A stretch of 64,000 nucleotides of DNA from Pseudarthrobacter polychromogenes (GCF_014644495.1 NZ_BMKU01000010.1:1-64000), one strand, 5' to 3'; shown: positions 16,642-25,936, counted from the stretch's first letter. A program made the numbers and translations. Notes: generated by a model from the letters alone, not told the origin.

Positions 16642-17424
16642 TCAGGGGAGCCGGGTTGCGCGCACCACCACGTCGGCGATGGTTGCGTGCTGGCCCTCCG
16701 GTCCCGTCACCGGCCGTTCCCGGCTGGTCTGGACCTCCAGCTGCCACTCCGGTCCCTCCAGTCCCAGTTCCTGGACCAGCTCATCGCCGGTGTAGAACAT
16801 CTCCCTGTGGTGGTGCCCGGCACCGCCCCACGGCGGCAGCCGGTCAGGGTGGTGGCCCACCACCAGCAGCGTGCCGCCGGGCTTGACCGCTGCCGCAGCC
16901 GTCCGCAGCGGTCCCTGCCAGGCGAGCTCCTGGGAATGCAGGAACTGCGTTGACACCAGGTCGAAGGACGCCCCGGGCTGCCACTGCTCGAGATCCGCCT
17001 GCTGCCAGGTGATCCGGCTCGCGATGGCGCCATCCGCGGCGTGGACGGCTTCCCGGGCCAACGCCGCCTTCTCGTGCGAGCGGGCCCGGTCCAGCGCCAC
17101 CGCGGAAACGTCGACGGCGGTGACGGTCCAGCCCTGCTGGGCGAGCCAGATGGCATCCGCGCCCTCACCGCAGCCCAGGTCCAGCGCCTTTCCCGGCCGC
17201 AGGCCCCCGGCCTCCCTGACCAGCTGCGGGTTGGGCTTGCCGCTCCACATCTGGGGTTTGCTCCGGTACCGCTCATCCCAGGTGGCAGCGGGATCGGCGC
17301 CGCTGTGGATGGTGGCGCCGCTGTGGATCCCCGCGGCCTCCGCTGATGTTCCGTCCGGAAGGCCCGGGCCGCCGTCGCGCGTGTCATGCTGCGTGTCATG
17401 CTGGTGGGCCGCGTGTTCGCTCAT
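16642..17424 (-). CDS. Class I SAM-dependent methyltransferase
   Basis: A 260-residue protein with an N-terminal His/Asp-rich tail (HAAHQHDTQHD) of about 45 residues and then a Rossmann-type methyltransferase domain: WDERYRS, motif I ALDLGCGEGADAIWLA, VTAVDVSAVALDRAR, FDLVSTQFLHSQ and PGGTLLVVGHHPD. The nearest general pattern is the tellurite-resistance TehB or thiopurine methyltransferase type, but the substrate is not evident. The His-rich tail might bind metal. Stands alone, ending at the shared bidirectional terminator. Confidence 0.75.
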   Translation of the reverse strand: MSEHAAHQHDTQHDTRDGGPGLPDGTSAEAAGIHSGATIHSGADPAATWDERYRSKPQMWSGKPNPQLVREAGGLRPGKALDLGCGEGADAIWLAQQGWTVTAVDVSAVALDRARSHEKAALAREAVHAADGAIASRITWQQADLEQWQPGASFDLVSTQFLHSQELAWQGPLRTAAAAVKPGGTLLVVGHHPDRLPPWGGAGHHHREMFYTGDELVQELGLEGPEWQLEVQTSRERPVTGPEGQHATIADVVVRATRLP

Positions 17425-17465
17425 GCCCCAAGCCTGCCCCTCGACGCCAATGATGGCAACGCCCT

Positions 17466-17527
17466 CAACCGGGTAGCGCTAAGTGTCGTTTTCAGGGCTC
17501 AAAACGACACTTAGCGCTACCTAGTTG
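17466..17527. repeat. Family A palindrome, copy 1
   Basis: GGTAGCGCTAAGTGTCGTTTT (first 20 bases shared with copy 2 except near the loop) and its exact complement flank an 8-base loop. CAAC and GTTG extend the stem after two mismatches. It lies upstream of both neighbours, so here it cannot be a gene-end terminator. Confidence 0.8.
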
Positions 17528-17614
17528 GGGAGGGGAGGGAAGGGGTGGGATGTAACCGGGGAACGGGCCGACGGCGGCGGGATGCTAGACTGGTGGAACT
17601 TGATGTGCAGTGAT

Positions 17615-17667
17615 GCCCAGGTTTTCCTGTTCGGAGGTACACCTCCAGCCAGGGACTGGGCTTTTTT
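17615..17667 (+). terminator. Leader terminator hairpin before helicase
   Basis: GCCCAG pairs with CTGGGC, with inner stems CCT/AGG and GGAGGT/ACCTCC, followed directly by six T. It is a strong intrinsic terminator about 170 bases upstream of the helicase start and inside its own leader, which argues for attenuation control. Confidence 0.7.
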
Positions 17668-17839
17668 CATGTGAGAGGCACATCCTGCGTCGATGAACGC
17701 GTTCCATTTGGTCCCGGCTGACTGCCAAAATTTGCAGCGGCCCGGTTGATCACCTGACTTTTCTTCGGCGAACCCCTGGTCCAACCGGCATCGGGGGCCG
17801 ATATCCGCCTGGATACCGCCTGAAAGACCGTATAAATAC

Positions 17840-19741
17840 ATGACTACTTTTTCTGCCCTCGGTACACCCAAGGCCCTTGCAGACACCCTCACCGCACAGG
17901 GAATCGTTGAACCGTTCCCCATCCAGGTCAAGACCCTCCCGGACACGCTGTCCGGGCGTGACGTCCTGGGCCGCGGCCGGACCGGATCCGGTAAAACCAT
18001 CGCTTTCGCCATCCCGCTTGTAGCAAGACTCGCTGAGCGGGAAGCCAAGCACTTCCGCAAGCCCGGACGCCCCATGGGCCTGGTCCTGGCACCCACCCGT
18101 GAGCTGGCCACCCAGATTAACGCCACCATCGAGCCGCTGGCCAAGGCCGCCGGCCTGAACACCACCGTGATCTACGGCGGAATCTCCCAGGCGCGCCAGG
18201 AAAAGGCACTGCGTGCCGGCGTCGACATTGTCATCGCCTGCCCCGGCCGCCTTGAGGACCTGATCCGCCAGCGCGTCCTCACCCTTGAGGCCGTGGAAAT
18301 CACGGTCCTGGACGAGGCGGACCACATGGCCGACCTCGGCTTCCTGCCCGTGGTGAAGAAGCTCATGGACATGACCCCCAGCCAGGGCCAGCGCCTGCTC
18401 TTCTCCGCAACGCTGGACAACGGCGTGGACAAGATCGTCCAGCGCTACCTGTCCAACCCGCTGACCCACTCCGTGGACGATCCGCAGGCAGCGGTGACCA
18501 CCATGGAGCACCACGTGCTGGTGGTCAATGACCAGACCGTCAAGAAGCAGCTGATCGTTGAGCTTGCCTCCGGTGCAGGCCGCCGCGTACTTTTCATGCG
18601 GACCAAGCACCACGCCCGCAAGCTCGCCAAGACCCTGACCGACGCCGGGATCCCGGCCGTGGACCTGCACGGCAACCTGTCGCAGAACGCTCGCGACCGC
18701 AACCTGGCCGAGTTCTCCTCCGGTGACGTCCGCGTCCTGGTGGCCACCGACGTCGCAGCCCGCGGCGTGCACGTGGACGACGTCGAACTGGTCATCCACG
18801 TTGACCCGCCCACCGAGCACAAGGCGTACCTGCACCGCTCGGGCCGTACCGCCCGCGCCGGTTCCGACGGCACCGTGGTCACGCTGACCCTCCCGGAACA
18901 GCAGACCGACGTCAAGAAGCTGATGAAGGCTGCCGGCGTGGAGGTCAACTTCGAGCGCGTCACCGCCAACTCCCCGCTGGTTGCGGAGCTGGTGGGCGAC
19001 ATGGCCGAGAAGATCGATCCCCGCACCCGCGCAGCGCTGCTGGCCAAGAAGGCCGCGCAGCAGGGCGGCGGCACCTCCACCGGTGCCAACGCAGAGCGCA
19101 AGCGGGCACGCCGCCAGGCTGCCCCCACTGCAGGCGGTCGTGGCGGCCGCGGTGGACGCGGCCGGGTTTCGGCTGAGCCCACCCGCACCGACATCCCGCG
19201 CGCCGAGCGCCGTGCCGTCGCTTTCGAAGGCCGGACCGAAGCCCGGGCAGCCTTCGACCGCGTCGCTGAGCAGAACGAGGACCGCGCGGTAGCGGCAGCA
19301 GCCGCCCGCCGTAACAACCGCGGACGCGGCACGGCCTCCACGCACCGCAACGACGTCCCCGCGGCAGGTGGCCGTGCATCGGCTGGCCGTGGTTCGGACG
19401 GGCGTGCAGAATCACGCGTCACCCGCAGTGACGCTCCGCGTGGCGGCACCGGACGTCCGGCCAGCTCGGGCCGTCCGGCTTCCTCAGGCGGCCAGCGCAG
19501 CGGCCGCCCGGCAACCGGCCAGCGTGCCGCAGCCGGCGCGGGAACGGGTGCCCGGACCGGCGGACAGCGCTCCGCAGGGGCCGGCGCAGCCAGCGGCGGC
19601 AACAAGGCTGTCTGGTCCTCCAACACCGGTGGCACCTCCGGCGGATCCTACGCCGGCAACGGCGGCGGCTCCGGCCGTCCCGCGCGCAGCGGTCCCCGCC
19701 GCGCTTCGGCTCCGGCGTCCAACGAACGCCGCAGCCGCTAA
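17840..19741 (+). CDS. DEAD/DEAH-box RNA helicase
   Basis: A 633-residue ATP-dependent RNA helicase. Residues 1-380 carry the two RecA-like domains with all motifs: Q-motif region PFPIQVKTLP, motif I GRTGSGKT, Ia PTRELA, II VLDEADHMADLGF (DEAD), III SAT, and VI HRSGRTARAG. The C-terminal 240 residues are basic and rich in Arg, Gly, Ala and Ser (GGRGGRGGRGR), a tail that binds RNA non-specifically. Such proteins unwind structured RNA in ribosome assembly and cold adaptation. The start ATG has only a weak upstream ribosome site. The structured leader suggests regulated expression. Confidence 0.9.
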   Translation: MTTFSALGTPKALADTLTAQGIVEPFPIQVKTLPDTLSGRDVLGRGRTGSGKTIAFAIPLVARLAEREAKHFRKPGRPMGLVLAPTRELATQINATIEPLAKAAGLNTTVIYGGISQARQEKALRAGVDIVIACPGRLEDLIRQRVLTLEAVEITVLDEADHMADLGFLPVVKKLMDMTPSQGQRLLFSATLDNGVDKIVQRYLSNPLTHSVDDPQAAVTTMEHHVLVVNDQTVKKQLIVELASGAGRRVLFMRTKHHARKLAKTLTDAGIPAVDLHGNLSQNARDRNLAEFSSGDVRVLVATDVAARGVHVDDVELVIHVDPPTEHKAYLHRSGRTARAGSDGTVVTLTLPEQQTDVKKLMKAAGVEVNFERVTANSPLVAELVGDMAEKIDPRTRAALLAKKAAQQGGGTSTGANAERKRARRQAAPTAGGRGGRGGRGRVSAEPTRTDIPRAERRAVAFEGRTEARAAFDRVAEQNEDRAVAAAAARRNNRGRGTASTHRNDVPAAGGRASAGRGSDGRAESRVTRSDAPRGGTGRPASSGRPASSGGQRSGRPATGQRAAAGAGTGARTGGQRSAGAGAASGGNKAVWSSNTGGTSGGSYAGNGGGSGRPARSGPRRASAPASNERRSR

Positions 19742-19757
19742 TCCCCACTAGTTCCCA

Positions 19758-19819
19758 CATCGAGTGCTCCGTAGTTGTCGTTATGACGCGTCTAAACGAC
19801 AGGTACGGAGCACTCGATG
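19758..19819. repeat. Family B palindrome, copy 1
   Basis: CATCGAGTGCTCCGTA and its complement flank an inner TGTCGTT/AACGACA stem and a loop starting ATGA. It lies between convergent genes (helicase and metallo-hydrolase) and can terminate both. The flank and arm recur, inverted, at 60580-60647. Confidence 0.8.
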
Positions 19820-19829
19820 CGTTTAACAG

Positions 19830-20480
19830 CTACCAGCCGCGGGCGCGCCACTCCTCAAGGTGGGGCCGCTCGGCGCCCAGGGTAGTCGGCTTGCCGTGGC
19901 CCGGGTGCACCACGGTGTCATCCGGGTAGGCCCCGAACAGCCGCTGGGTTACGTCGTCCAACAGCTGGCTGAACCGTTCCGGGTCCTTCTGGGTGTTGCC
20001 CACACCTCCGGGGAACAGCGAATCACCGGAGAAGATGTGCACGGGTCCTTCGGGGCCCTCATAGGCGAAGGCAATCGAGCCGGGCGTGTGCCCGCGCAGG
20101 TGGACCGCCGTCAGCGCAAAGCCGTCCACGGCCACCCTGTCCCCATGCTCCAGGTTCCGGTCCACCGCAACAGGCAGCGCGCCGGCGTCGTCCGTTCCTG
20201 CGGCAGTTGGGGAGCCGGTGGCCTCCACGAGCTCCTTCAGCGCCCGGACGTGGTCCCAGTGCTGGTGCGTGGTGGCGATCAGTGCCAGCTTCGACGTGGT
20301 GGACGTGTCCGCGGCGGCGTCGGCAAGCAGCCCCTGGATGGCCGGCGCATCATCCGCGGCGTCGATCAGCACCTGTTCGCCGCTGGCTTTGGCAGTCAAC
20401 AGGTACACGTTGTTGTCCATCTCGCTGACCGAAATCCGGCGGATGGTGATGTCACGCAGGTCGTGAATGAGTGAGTCCAT
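19830..20480 (-). CDS. MBL-fold metallo-hydrolase
   Basis: A 216-residue metallo-beta-lactamase-fold hydrolase. It has the metal motif THQHWDHVRAL (H-x-H-x-D-H with Q in the second place, as in some actinobacterial members), GHTPGSIAFAYEG, a bridging SGDSLFPGGVGN aspartate and a final HPGHGKPT. These patterns match the glyoxalase II-like branch. The substrate is unknown; hydroxyacylglutathione-type or mycothiol thioester hydrolysis is possible. Stands alone, ending at a shared bidirectional palindrome. Confidence 0.8.
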   Translation of the reverse strand: MDSLIHDLRDITIRRISVSEMDNNVYLLTAKASGEQVLIDAADDAPAIQGLLADAAADTSTTSKLALIATTHQHWDHVRALKELVEATGSPTAAGTDDAGALPVAVDRNLEHGDRVAVDGFALTAVHLRGHTPGSIAFAYEGPEGPVHIFSGDSLFPGGVGNTQKDPERFSQLLDDVTQRLFGAYPDDTVVHPGHGKPTTLGAERPHLEEWRARGW

Positions 20481-20535
20481 GGGGTTCAGTCTGGCCTAGT
20501 GACCGGACTCATAAAAGTCGGCCCTTCGGGAAACA

Positions 20536-20559
20536 GCTTGGTAGCGTCGAAAACCAAGC
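20536..20559. promoter_or_regulatory. Dyad before choline operon
   Basis: GCTTGGT and ACCAAGC flank a 10-base spacer in the leader region of the BCCT transporter. A second, longer-range pair (GGTGCGG at 20573-20579 with CCGCACC at 20626-20632) could form a stem just before the start codon. Either could be a regulator site or leader structure; no local regulator gene of the BetI type is present. Confidence 0.35.
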
Positions 20560-20659
20560 CACAGTCACTCATGGTGCGGGCTGCGGTTTTTCGGCGGTGT
20601 CCGAAAGCCAATGAGCCGACGTCGTCCGCACCACAGCCTCAAAACTGGAATGGGACACG

Positions 20660-22843
20660 ATGAGCCAAAATGCAACGCCGCCCGCGTCCACCGCGGGAAT
20701 GAAAAACGCTGATCCAAAGTCGCAGCAACCATCGGCAGGGAAGAACACGCCGGCCGCCGACGCCGGCCCCGAAGCCACCACCCGGGTGAATAAAGCCGTG
20801 TTCTTCGGCTCCGCTTTCGGGGTGCTCGGCATCGCCCTGTGGGCCATTGTTGCCAAAGACAACGCAGAAGCCGTGATCGGATCCATGGTGGGCTGGGTGT
20901 CCACCAACATGGGCTGGTACTACTTTCTGATCGTCACCGCGGTGGTGGTCTTCGTCCTGTTCGCGGCAGTGTCCCGTGTGGGCAGGACCAAGCTGGGCCC
21001 GGACCATTCCAAACCGCAGTTCGGAATGTTCACCTGGGCGGCCATGCTGTTCGCGGCCGGAATCGGCATCGACCTGATGTTCTTCTCCGTGTCCGAACCC
21101 GTCAGCCAGTACCTGGCTCCGCCGCAGGGGGAGGGCGGGACCGCCGAGGCCGCACGGCAGGCGCTCGTATGGACGCTGTTCCACTACGGCATCACGGGCT
21201 GGGCCCTGTACGCCCTGATGGGGCTGGCCCTGGGCTACTTCTCCTACCGCCACAACCTGCCGCTGAGCATCAGGTCCGCGCTCTATCCCATCTTCGGGAA
21301 GAAGATCGAAGGCCCGATGGGGCACGCGGTGGATATCGCCGCGCTGCTCGGTACCATCTTCGGCATCGCCACCTCGCTGGGCATCGGCGTCGTGCAGCTC
21401 AACTACGGGCTCAACTTCATGTTCGGCATCCCGGAGAACCTCTCCGTGCAGATCGGCCTGATCGCCCTGTCCGTGGTGATGGCCACGGTGTCCGTGGTGT
21501 CCGGCGTGGAAAAGGGCATCCGGCGGCTCTCGGAGCTTAACGTGATCCTGGCCGTGGCCCTGATGCTGTTCATCCTCGCCACCGGCAAGACGAACTTCCT
21601 GCTGGACGGGATCGTCCAGAACATCGGTGACGTGGTGAGCCGGTTCCCCGCCATGACCATGGATACATTTGCCTATGACAAGCCCACAGAGTGGATGAAC
21701 GCGTGGACCCTGTTCTTCTGGGCGTGGTGGATTGCGTGGGCGCCCTTCGTGGGCCTGTTCCTGGCCCGCATCTCCCGCGGCCGCACCATCCGGCAGTTTG
21801 TGCTGGGCACCATGACAGTCCCCTTCCTCTTCATCGTGCTGTGGATCTCCATCTTCGGAAACTCCAGCCTTGAGCTGGTAATGGGCGGCAACATGGCCTT
21901 CGGCGACGCTGCCATGAGCCATCCGGAGCGTGGGTTCTACAGCCTCCTGGCTGAGTACCCGGCTGTCCCCCTCACAGCGGCCGTAGCAACATTCACGGGG
22001 CTGCTGTTCTATGTGACATCGGCGGACTCCGGCGCCCTGGTGATGTCCAACTTCACCTCCCACCTGAAGGACGCGGATTCCGACGGGCCTGAATGGATGC
22101 GCGTGTTCTGGGCTGTGGCCACCGGCCTGCTGACCCTGGCCATGCTCACGGTCGGCGGGGTCACCACGCTGCAGAATGCCACGATCGTCATGGGCCTTCC
22201 CTTGTCCCTGCTGCTGGTGTTCATCATGCTGGGCCTCTACAAGGCCCTCCGGGTGGAGAACTCGCTCAACGACAGCTACCGCGCCAGTCTGCCCGGCATC
22301 ATCACGGGCCGCTCCAGCGACCTGCGCGGTGGACGCACCTGGCGGCAACGGCTCAGCCGCGCCATGAGCTACCCCGGGCGGAGGCAGACCATCCGCTTCG
22401 CCGAAGCCGTGGCCGTCCCGGCGCTGCAGGAAGTTGAAGCCGAACTCAAAGCACAGGGTGCGGAGACGGCACTGACAGTGACCACCGTGGAACCCTGCGG
22501 CATCCGCAGCATCGACCTGCAGTTGCCCATGGGCGAGGAACGGGCCTTCAAATACCAGATCTACCCGGTGCAGTACGAGACGCCCAGCTATGCCACGCGC
22601 AGGGCTGATCCGGACGACCACTACTACCGCATGGAGGTGTTCTCCCAGGAGGGCAGCTACGGCTACGACCTCATGGGCTACACCAAGGAACAGGTCATCA
22701 CGGACGTCCTGGACCACTACGAACAGCACCTTGAATTCCTGCACCTGAACCGTGCAGCGCCCGGAAATACCGTCCTGGTTGAGGACCAGGTGGCAAAAGA
22801 CAATTGGGAATCCGACTTCGACATGCAGGAGGAAACGAAATGA
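20660..22843 (+). CDS. betT: BCCT choline/betaine transporter
   Basis: A 727-residue sodium- or proton-coupled transporter of the betaine/choline/carnitine family, in the cytoplasmic membrane. Twelve helices fill about residues 55-540. Recognisable patterns are GWVSTNMGWYYFL, FFSVSEPVSQYLAPP and the conserved Trp-rich WTLFFWAWWIAWAPF segment followed by VGLFLARISRGRT. The last 190 residues are hydrophilic, as in the long BetT-type choline transporters where the tail senses osmotic strength. The stop overlaps the start of betB (ATGA), and the order transporter, aldehyde dehydrogenase, choline oxidase argues strongly for choline as substrate. Confidence 0.88.
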   Translation: MSQNATPPASTAGMKNADPKSQQPSAGKNTPAADAGPEATTRVNKAVFFGSAFGVLGIALWAIVAKDNAEAVIGSMVGWVSTNMGWYYFLIVTAVVVFVLFAAVSRVGRTKLGPDHSKPQFGMFTWAAMLFAAGIGIDLMFFSVSEPVSQYLAPPQGEGGTAEAARQALVWTLFHYGITGWALYALMGLALGYFSYRHNLPLSIRSALYPIFGKKIEGPMGHAVDIAALLGTIFGIATSLGIGVVQLNYGLNFMFGIPENLSVQIGLIALSVVMATVSVVSGVEKGIRRLSELNVILAVALMLFILATGKTNFLLDGIVQNIGDVVSRFPAMTMDTFAYDKPTEWMNAWTLFFWAWWIAWAPFVGLFLARISRGRTIRQFVLGTMTVPFLFIVLWISIFGNSSLELVMGGNMAFGDAAMSHPERGFYSLLAEYPAVPLTAAVATFTGLLFYVTSADSGALVMSNFTSHLKDADSDGPEWMRVFWAVATGLLTLAMLTVGGVTTLQNATIVMGLPLSLLLVFIMLGLYKALRVENSLNDSYRASLPGIITGRSSDLRGGRTWRQRLSRAMSYPGRRQTIRFAEAVAVPALQEVEAELKAQGAETALTVTTVEPCGIRSIDLQLPMGEERAFKYQIYPVQYETPSYATRRADPDDHYYRMEVFSQEGSYGYDLMGYTKEQVITDVLDHYEQHLEFLHLNRAAPGNTVLVEDQVAKDNWESDFDMQEETK

Positions 22844-24339
22844 GCACGGCAACGCTTTACATCGGCGGCAGCTGGACCGCAGCGTCCGACGGCGGCACCC
22901 GGGACATCCATTGCCCGGCCGACGGCGAACTGGTGGGCTCTGTCTCGGAGGGGACCGCCGCGGATGCGGACCGTGCCGTGGAGGCGGCGAGGGCAGCCTT
23001 CGATTCCGGCGCGTGGTCCGGGAAGTCGGCGCTGGAGCGGGGCACGTTCCTGATCAAAGTCGCCAACCGGCTGCGGGAGCGCAAGGACGAGTTTGCCCGC
23101 GCCGAGACGCTGGACACCGGCAAACGCCTGGTGGAAAGCGAAATCGACATGGACGACATCGCCAACTGCTTTGAGTACTTCGGCAAGCTTGCCGGCCAGG
23201 ATTCAGGCCGCGTGGTGGATGCCGGCAGTGCCACGGTGGTGAGCCGGATCGAATACGAGCCCGTTGGCGTGTGCTCGCTGATCGCCCCGTGGAACTACCC
23301 ACTGCTGCAGGCCGCCTGGAAGATTGCCCCCGCGCTCGCCGCGGGCTGCAGCTTCGTCCTCAAGCCCAGCGAACTGACGCCGCACACCTCCATCCTGATG
23401 ATGGAGGTCCTCCAGGAGCTGGGACTGCCCGACGGCGTCGCGAACCTTGTGCTGGGCGACGGCAAGACCGTGGGCCCCGTCCTTTCCGGCCATCAGGATG
23501 TGGACCTGGTGTCCTTCACCGGCGGCCTGGAAACCGGGAAAGCCATCGCTGCCTCGGCGGCAGCGTCGGTCAAGAAAGTGGCGCTGGAGCTGGGCGGCAA
23601 GAACCCCAACATCGTCTTCGCGGACGCCGATTTCGACGCCGCCCTGGACAACGCCCTCAATGCCGCATTCGTGCACTCCGGCCAGGTGTGCTCCGCCGGC
23701 GCCCGGCTGATCGTCGAGGAGTCCATCGCGGAGGAGTTCGTGGATGAGCTGGTGCGCCGGGCGGGGCAGATCCGCCTGGGCGGACCGTTCGATCCGGACG
23801 CCGAGACCGGCCCGCTGATCTCCGCCGCCCACCGCGACAAGGTCACGGCCTACGTCGAGAAGGGCATCGCCGAGGGCGCCCGGCTGCGCTGCGGCGGTGC
23901 GTGGGGAACCGGGGAGCTGGAGAAGGGCTTCTTCTACCTGCCCACCGTCCTGGACCAGGTCAAGAGCGGCATGTCCGTGGTGGTTGACGAGGCATTCGGC
24001 CCCGTGGTCACGGTGGAAACCTTCACCACCGAGGCGGAAGCCGTGAAACTCGGCAACGACACCCACTACGGCCTGGCCGGTGCCGTCTGGTCCCAGGACG
24101 CCGGCAAGTCCCAGCGGGTGGCCCGGGCGCTGCGCCACGGCACCATCTGGATCAACGATTTCCACCCTTACCTGCCGCAGGCGGAGTGGGGCGGGTTCGG
24201 CCAGTCCGGCGTCGGCCGCGAACTGGGGCCCACCGGCCTGGCCGAGTACCAGGAAGCCAAGCACGTCTACCAGAACATCGATCCGCAGGTCACCGGCTGG
24301 TTCGCGGACCACGCCGCCGCACCTGCAGGGAGGAACTAA
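22840..24339 (+). CDS. betB: Betaine aldehyde dehydrogenase
   Basis: A 499-residue NAD(P)-dependent aldehyde dehydrogenase that would oxidise betaine aldehyde to glycine betaine. Motifs: IAPWNYPLLQAAWKIAPAL, VSFTGGLETGKAIA in the cofactor region, LELGGKNPNIVFADAD with the general-base Glu, and HSGQVCSAGARL with the catalytic Cys. The C-terminus has WINDFHPYLPQAEWGGFGQSG, where HPYLPQAEWGG is the betaine-aldehyde signature. AGGAGG lies 6-7 bases before the ATG, which overlaps the upstream stop. It is co-transcribed with a choline oxidase that can itself do this step. Confidence 0.88.
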   Translation: MSTATLYIGGSWTAASDGGTRDIHCPADGELVGSVSEGTAADADRAVEAARAAFDSGAWSGKSALERGTFLIKVANRLRERKDEFARAETLDTGKRLVESEIDMDDIANCFEYFGKLAGQDSGRVVDAGSATVVSRIEYEPVGVCSLIAPWNYPLLQAAWKIAPALAAGCSFVLKPSELTPHTSILMMEVLQELGLPDGVANLVLGDGKTVGPVLSGHQDVDLVSFTGGLETGKAIAASAAASVKKVALELGGKNPNIVFADADFDAALDNALNAAFVHSGQVCSAGARLIVEESIAEEFVDELVRRAGQIRLGGPFDPDAETGPLISAAHRDKVTAYVEKGIAEGARLRCGGAWGTGELEKGFFYLPTVLDQVKSGMSVVVDEAFGPVVTVETFTTEAEAVKLGNDTHYGLAGAVWSQDAGKSQRVARALRHGTIWINDFHPYLPQAEWGGFGQSGVGRELGPTGLAEYQEAKHVYQNIDPQVTGWFADHAAAPAGRN

Positions 24340-24344
24340 GGCAC

Positions 24345-25925
24345 ATGGCAGCAAAGACGGAATTCGACTACATCGTGATCGGCGGCGGCTCCGCCGGGGC
24401 CGCCGTGGCATCGCGCCTGAGCGAGGACCCGGCCGTGGAGGTTGCCCTGGTGGAAGCCGGGCCCGATGACCGGAACCTTCCCGAGATCCTGCAACTGGAC
24501 CGCTGGATGGAGCTGCTGGAGTCCGGCTACGACTGGGACTACCCCATCGAGGAGCAGGAAAACGGCAACTCCTTCATGCGGCATGCCCGGGCCAAGGTCA
24601 TGGGCGGCTGTTCCAGCCACAACTCCTGCATCGCCTTCTGGGCGCCCCGCGAGGACATTGACGAGTGGGAGCAGAAGTTCGGCGCCACCGGCTGGAACTC
24701 GGACCTGGCCTTCCGGCTGTTCAAGCAGCTGGAAACCAACGAGGACGCCGGCCCCGACGCACCGCACCACGGCGACAGCGGCCCGGTGCACCTGATGAAC
24801 GTCCCGGCGTCGGATCCCGCCGGCCGGGCCATGCTGGAAGCCTGCGAACAGTCCGGCATCCCGAAGGCGCAGTTCAACACCGGGGAAACGGTGATCAACG
24901 GCGCCGGGTTCTTCCAGATCAACCGCCGCGCGGACGGGACCCGGTCCTCCAGTTCGGTGTCCTACATCCACCCGATCATGGACCGCGCAAACTTCACGCT
25001 CATGACCGGGCTGCGGGCCAAGGAACTCACCTTCGACGCCGCCAACCGCTGCACCGGCGTTGCCGTGGTGGACAATGCCTTTGCCAGGACGCATGAGCTC
25101 ACCGCGCGGGCCGAGGTGATCGTTTCCACCGGAGCCATCGATTCCCCCAAGCTGCTGATGCTTTCGGGCATCGGCCCGGCCGCCCAGCTGGAGGAATTCG
25201 GCATCCCCGTCCGTGTGGACTCACCGGGCGTCGGCGAGCACCTGCAGGACCACCCCGAAGGCGTGATCCAGTGGGAGGCCAGGCAGCCCATGACGGAGAC
25301 GTCCACGCAGTGGTGGGAGGCAGGCATTTTCACCACCACCGAGGAAGGCCTGGACCGGCCCGACCTGATGTTCCACTACGGCTCGGTGCCGTTCGACATG
25401 CACACGCTGCGGCAGGGTTTCCCCACAACGGAGAACGGTTTCTGCCTCACGCCCAACGTCACGCATGCCCGCAGCCGCGGAACCGTGAAACTGCGCAGCA
25501 AGGACTTCCGGGACAAGCCCAGGGTGGACCCCCGATACTTCACCGACCCGGACGGCCACGACATGCGCGTGATGATCGCCGGGATCCGCAAGGCACGTGA
25601 GATTGCCGCGCAGCCGGCGCTGGCCGACTGGGTGGGAACCGAGCTGTACCCCGGCCCGGAGATCCAGAGCGATGAGGAGATCACCGACTACATCCGGAAG
25701 ACCCACAACACCGTGTACCACCCGGCCGGGACGGTCCGGATGGGCGCGGCCGACGACGGGATGTCGCCGCTGGATCCCGAACTGCGCGTCAAGGGCGTCA
25801 CCGGGCTGAGGGTGGCTGACGCCTCCGTCATGCCGGAACTGACCACCGTGAACCCCAACATCACCACCATGATGATCGGCGAACGCTGTGCCGAGCTGGT
25901 CCGGAAAGCACGTTCCGCCTCCTGA
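24345..25925 (+). CDS. codA: Choline oxidase
   Basis: A 526-residue GMC-family flavoenzyme that oxidises choline to betaine aldehyde and on to glycine betaine with oxygen. The N-terminal FAD motif is VIGGGSAGAAVASRLS. The sequence follows the A. globiformis choline oxidase closely with a 7-residue offset: His92 (known His99, covalent FAD) in CSSHNSC, Ser94 (Ser101), Glu305 (Glu312, choline ammonium binding) in QDHPEGV, His459 (His466) in NTVYHPAGT and Asn503 (Asn510) in TVNPNIT. All key residues are present. That makes choline oxidase more likely than the related choline dehydrogenase. Starts 5 bases after betB. Confidence 0.92.
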   Translation: MAAKTEFDYIVIGGGSAGAAVASRLSEDPAVEVALVEAGPDDRNLPEILQLDRWMELLESGYDWDYPIEEQENGNSFMRHARAKVMGGCSSHNSCIAFWAPREDIDEWEQKFGATGWNSDLAFRLFKQLETNEDAGPDAPHHGDSGPVHLMNVPASDPAGRAMLEACEQSGIPKAQFNTGETVINGAGFFQINRRADGTRSSSSVSYIHPIMDRANFTLMTGLRAKELTFDAANRCTGVAVVDNAFARTHELTARAEVIVSTGAIDSPKLLMLSGIGPAAQLEEFGIPVRVDSPGVGEHLQDHPEGVIQWEARQPMTETSTQWWEAGIFTTTEEGLDRPDLMFHYGSVPFDMHTLRQGFPTTENGFCLTPNVTHARSRGTVKLRSKDFRDKPRVDPRYFTDPDGHDMRVMIAGIRKAREIAAQPALADWVGTELYPGPEIQSDEEITDYIRKTHNTVYHPAGTVRMGAADDGMSPLDPELRVKGVTGLRVADASVMPELTTVNPNITTMMIGERCAELVRKARSAS

Positions 25926-25936
25926 CCTGACGCGTG

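Larger units (their letters stand above)
17425..17839 (+). promoter_or_regulatory. Helicase promoter and structured leader
   Basis: This gap holds a family A palindrome (17466-17527), an extended -10 promoter (TG-C-TAGACT, 17583-17591) and a leader of about 240 bases to the helicase ATG. In the leader GATGTGC (17602-17608) pairs with GCACATC (17678-17684) and encloses a terminator hairpin. A 27-codon open frame (17613-17696) overlaps the hairpin without a visible ribosome site. The arrangement suggests attenuation of a cold- or stress-responsive helicase. No -35 is clear. Confidence 0.55.

Noticed and set aside
17750..19345. 531-codon minus-strand frame opposite the helicase
   Set aside because: Helicase motifs are unambiguous on the plus strand.
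20639..22852. 737-codon minus-strand frame opposite the BCCT gene
   Set aside because: It is the antisense shadow of the transporter; sequence is His/Gly/Gln rich and matches nothing.
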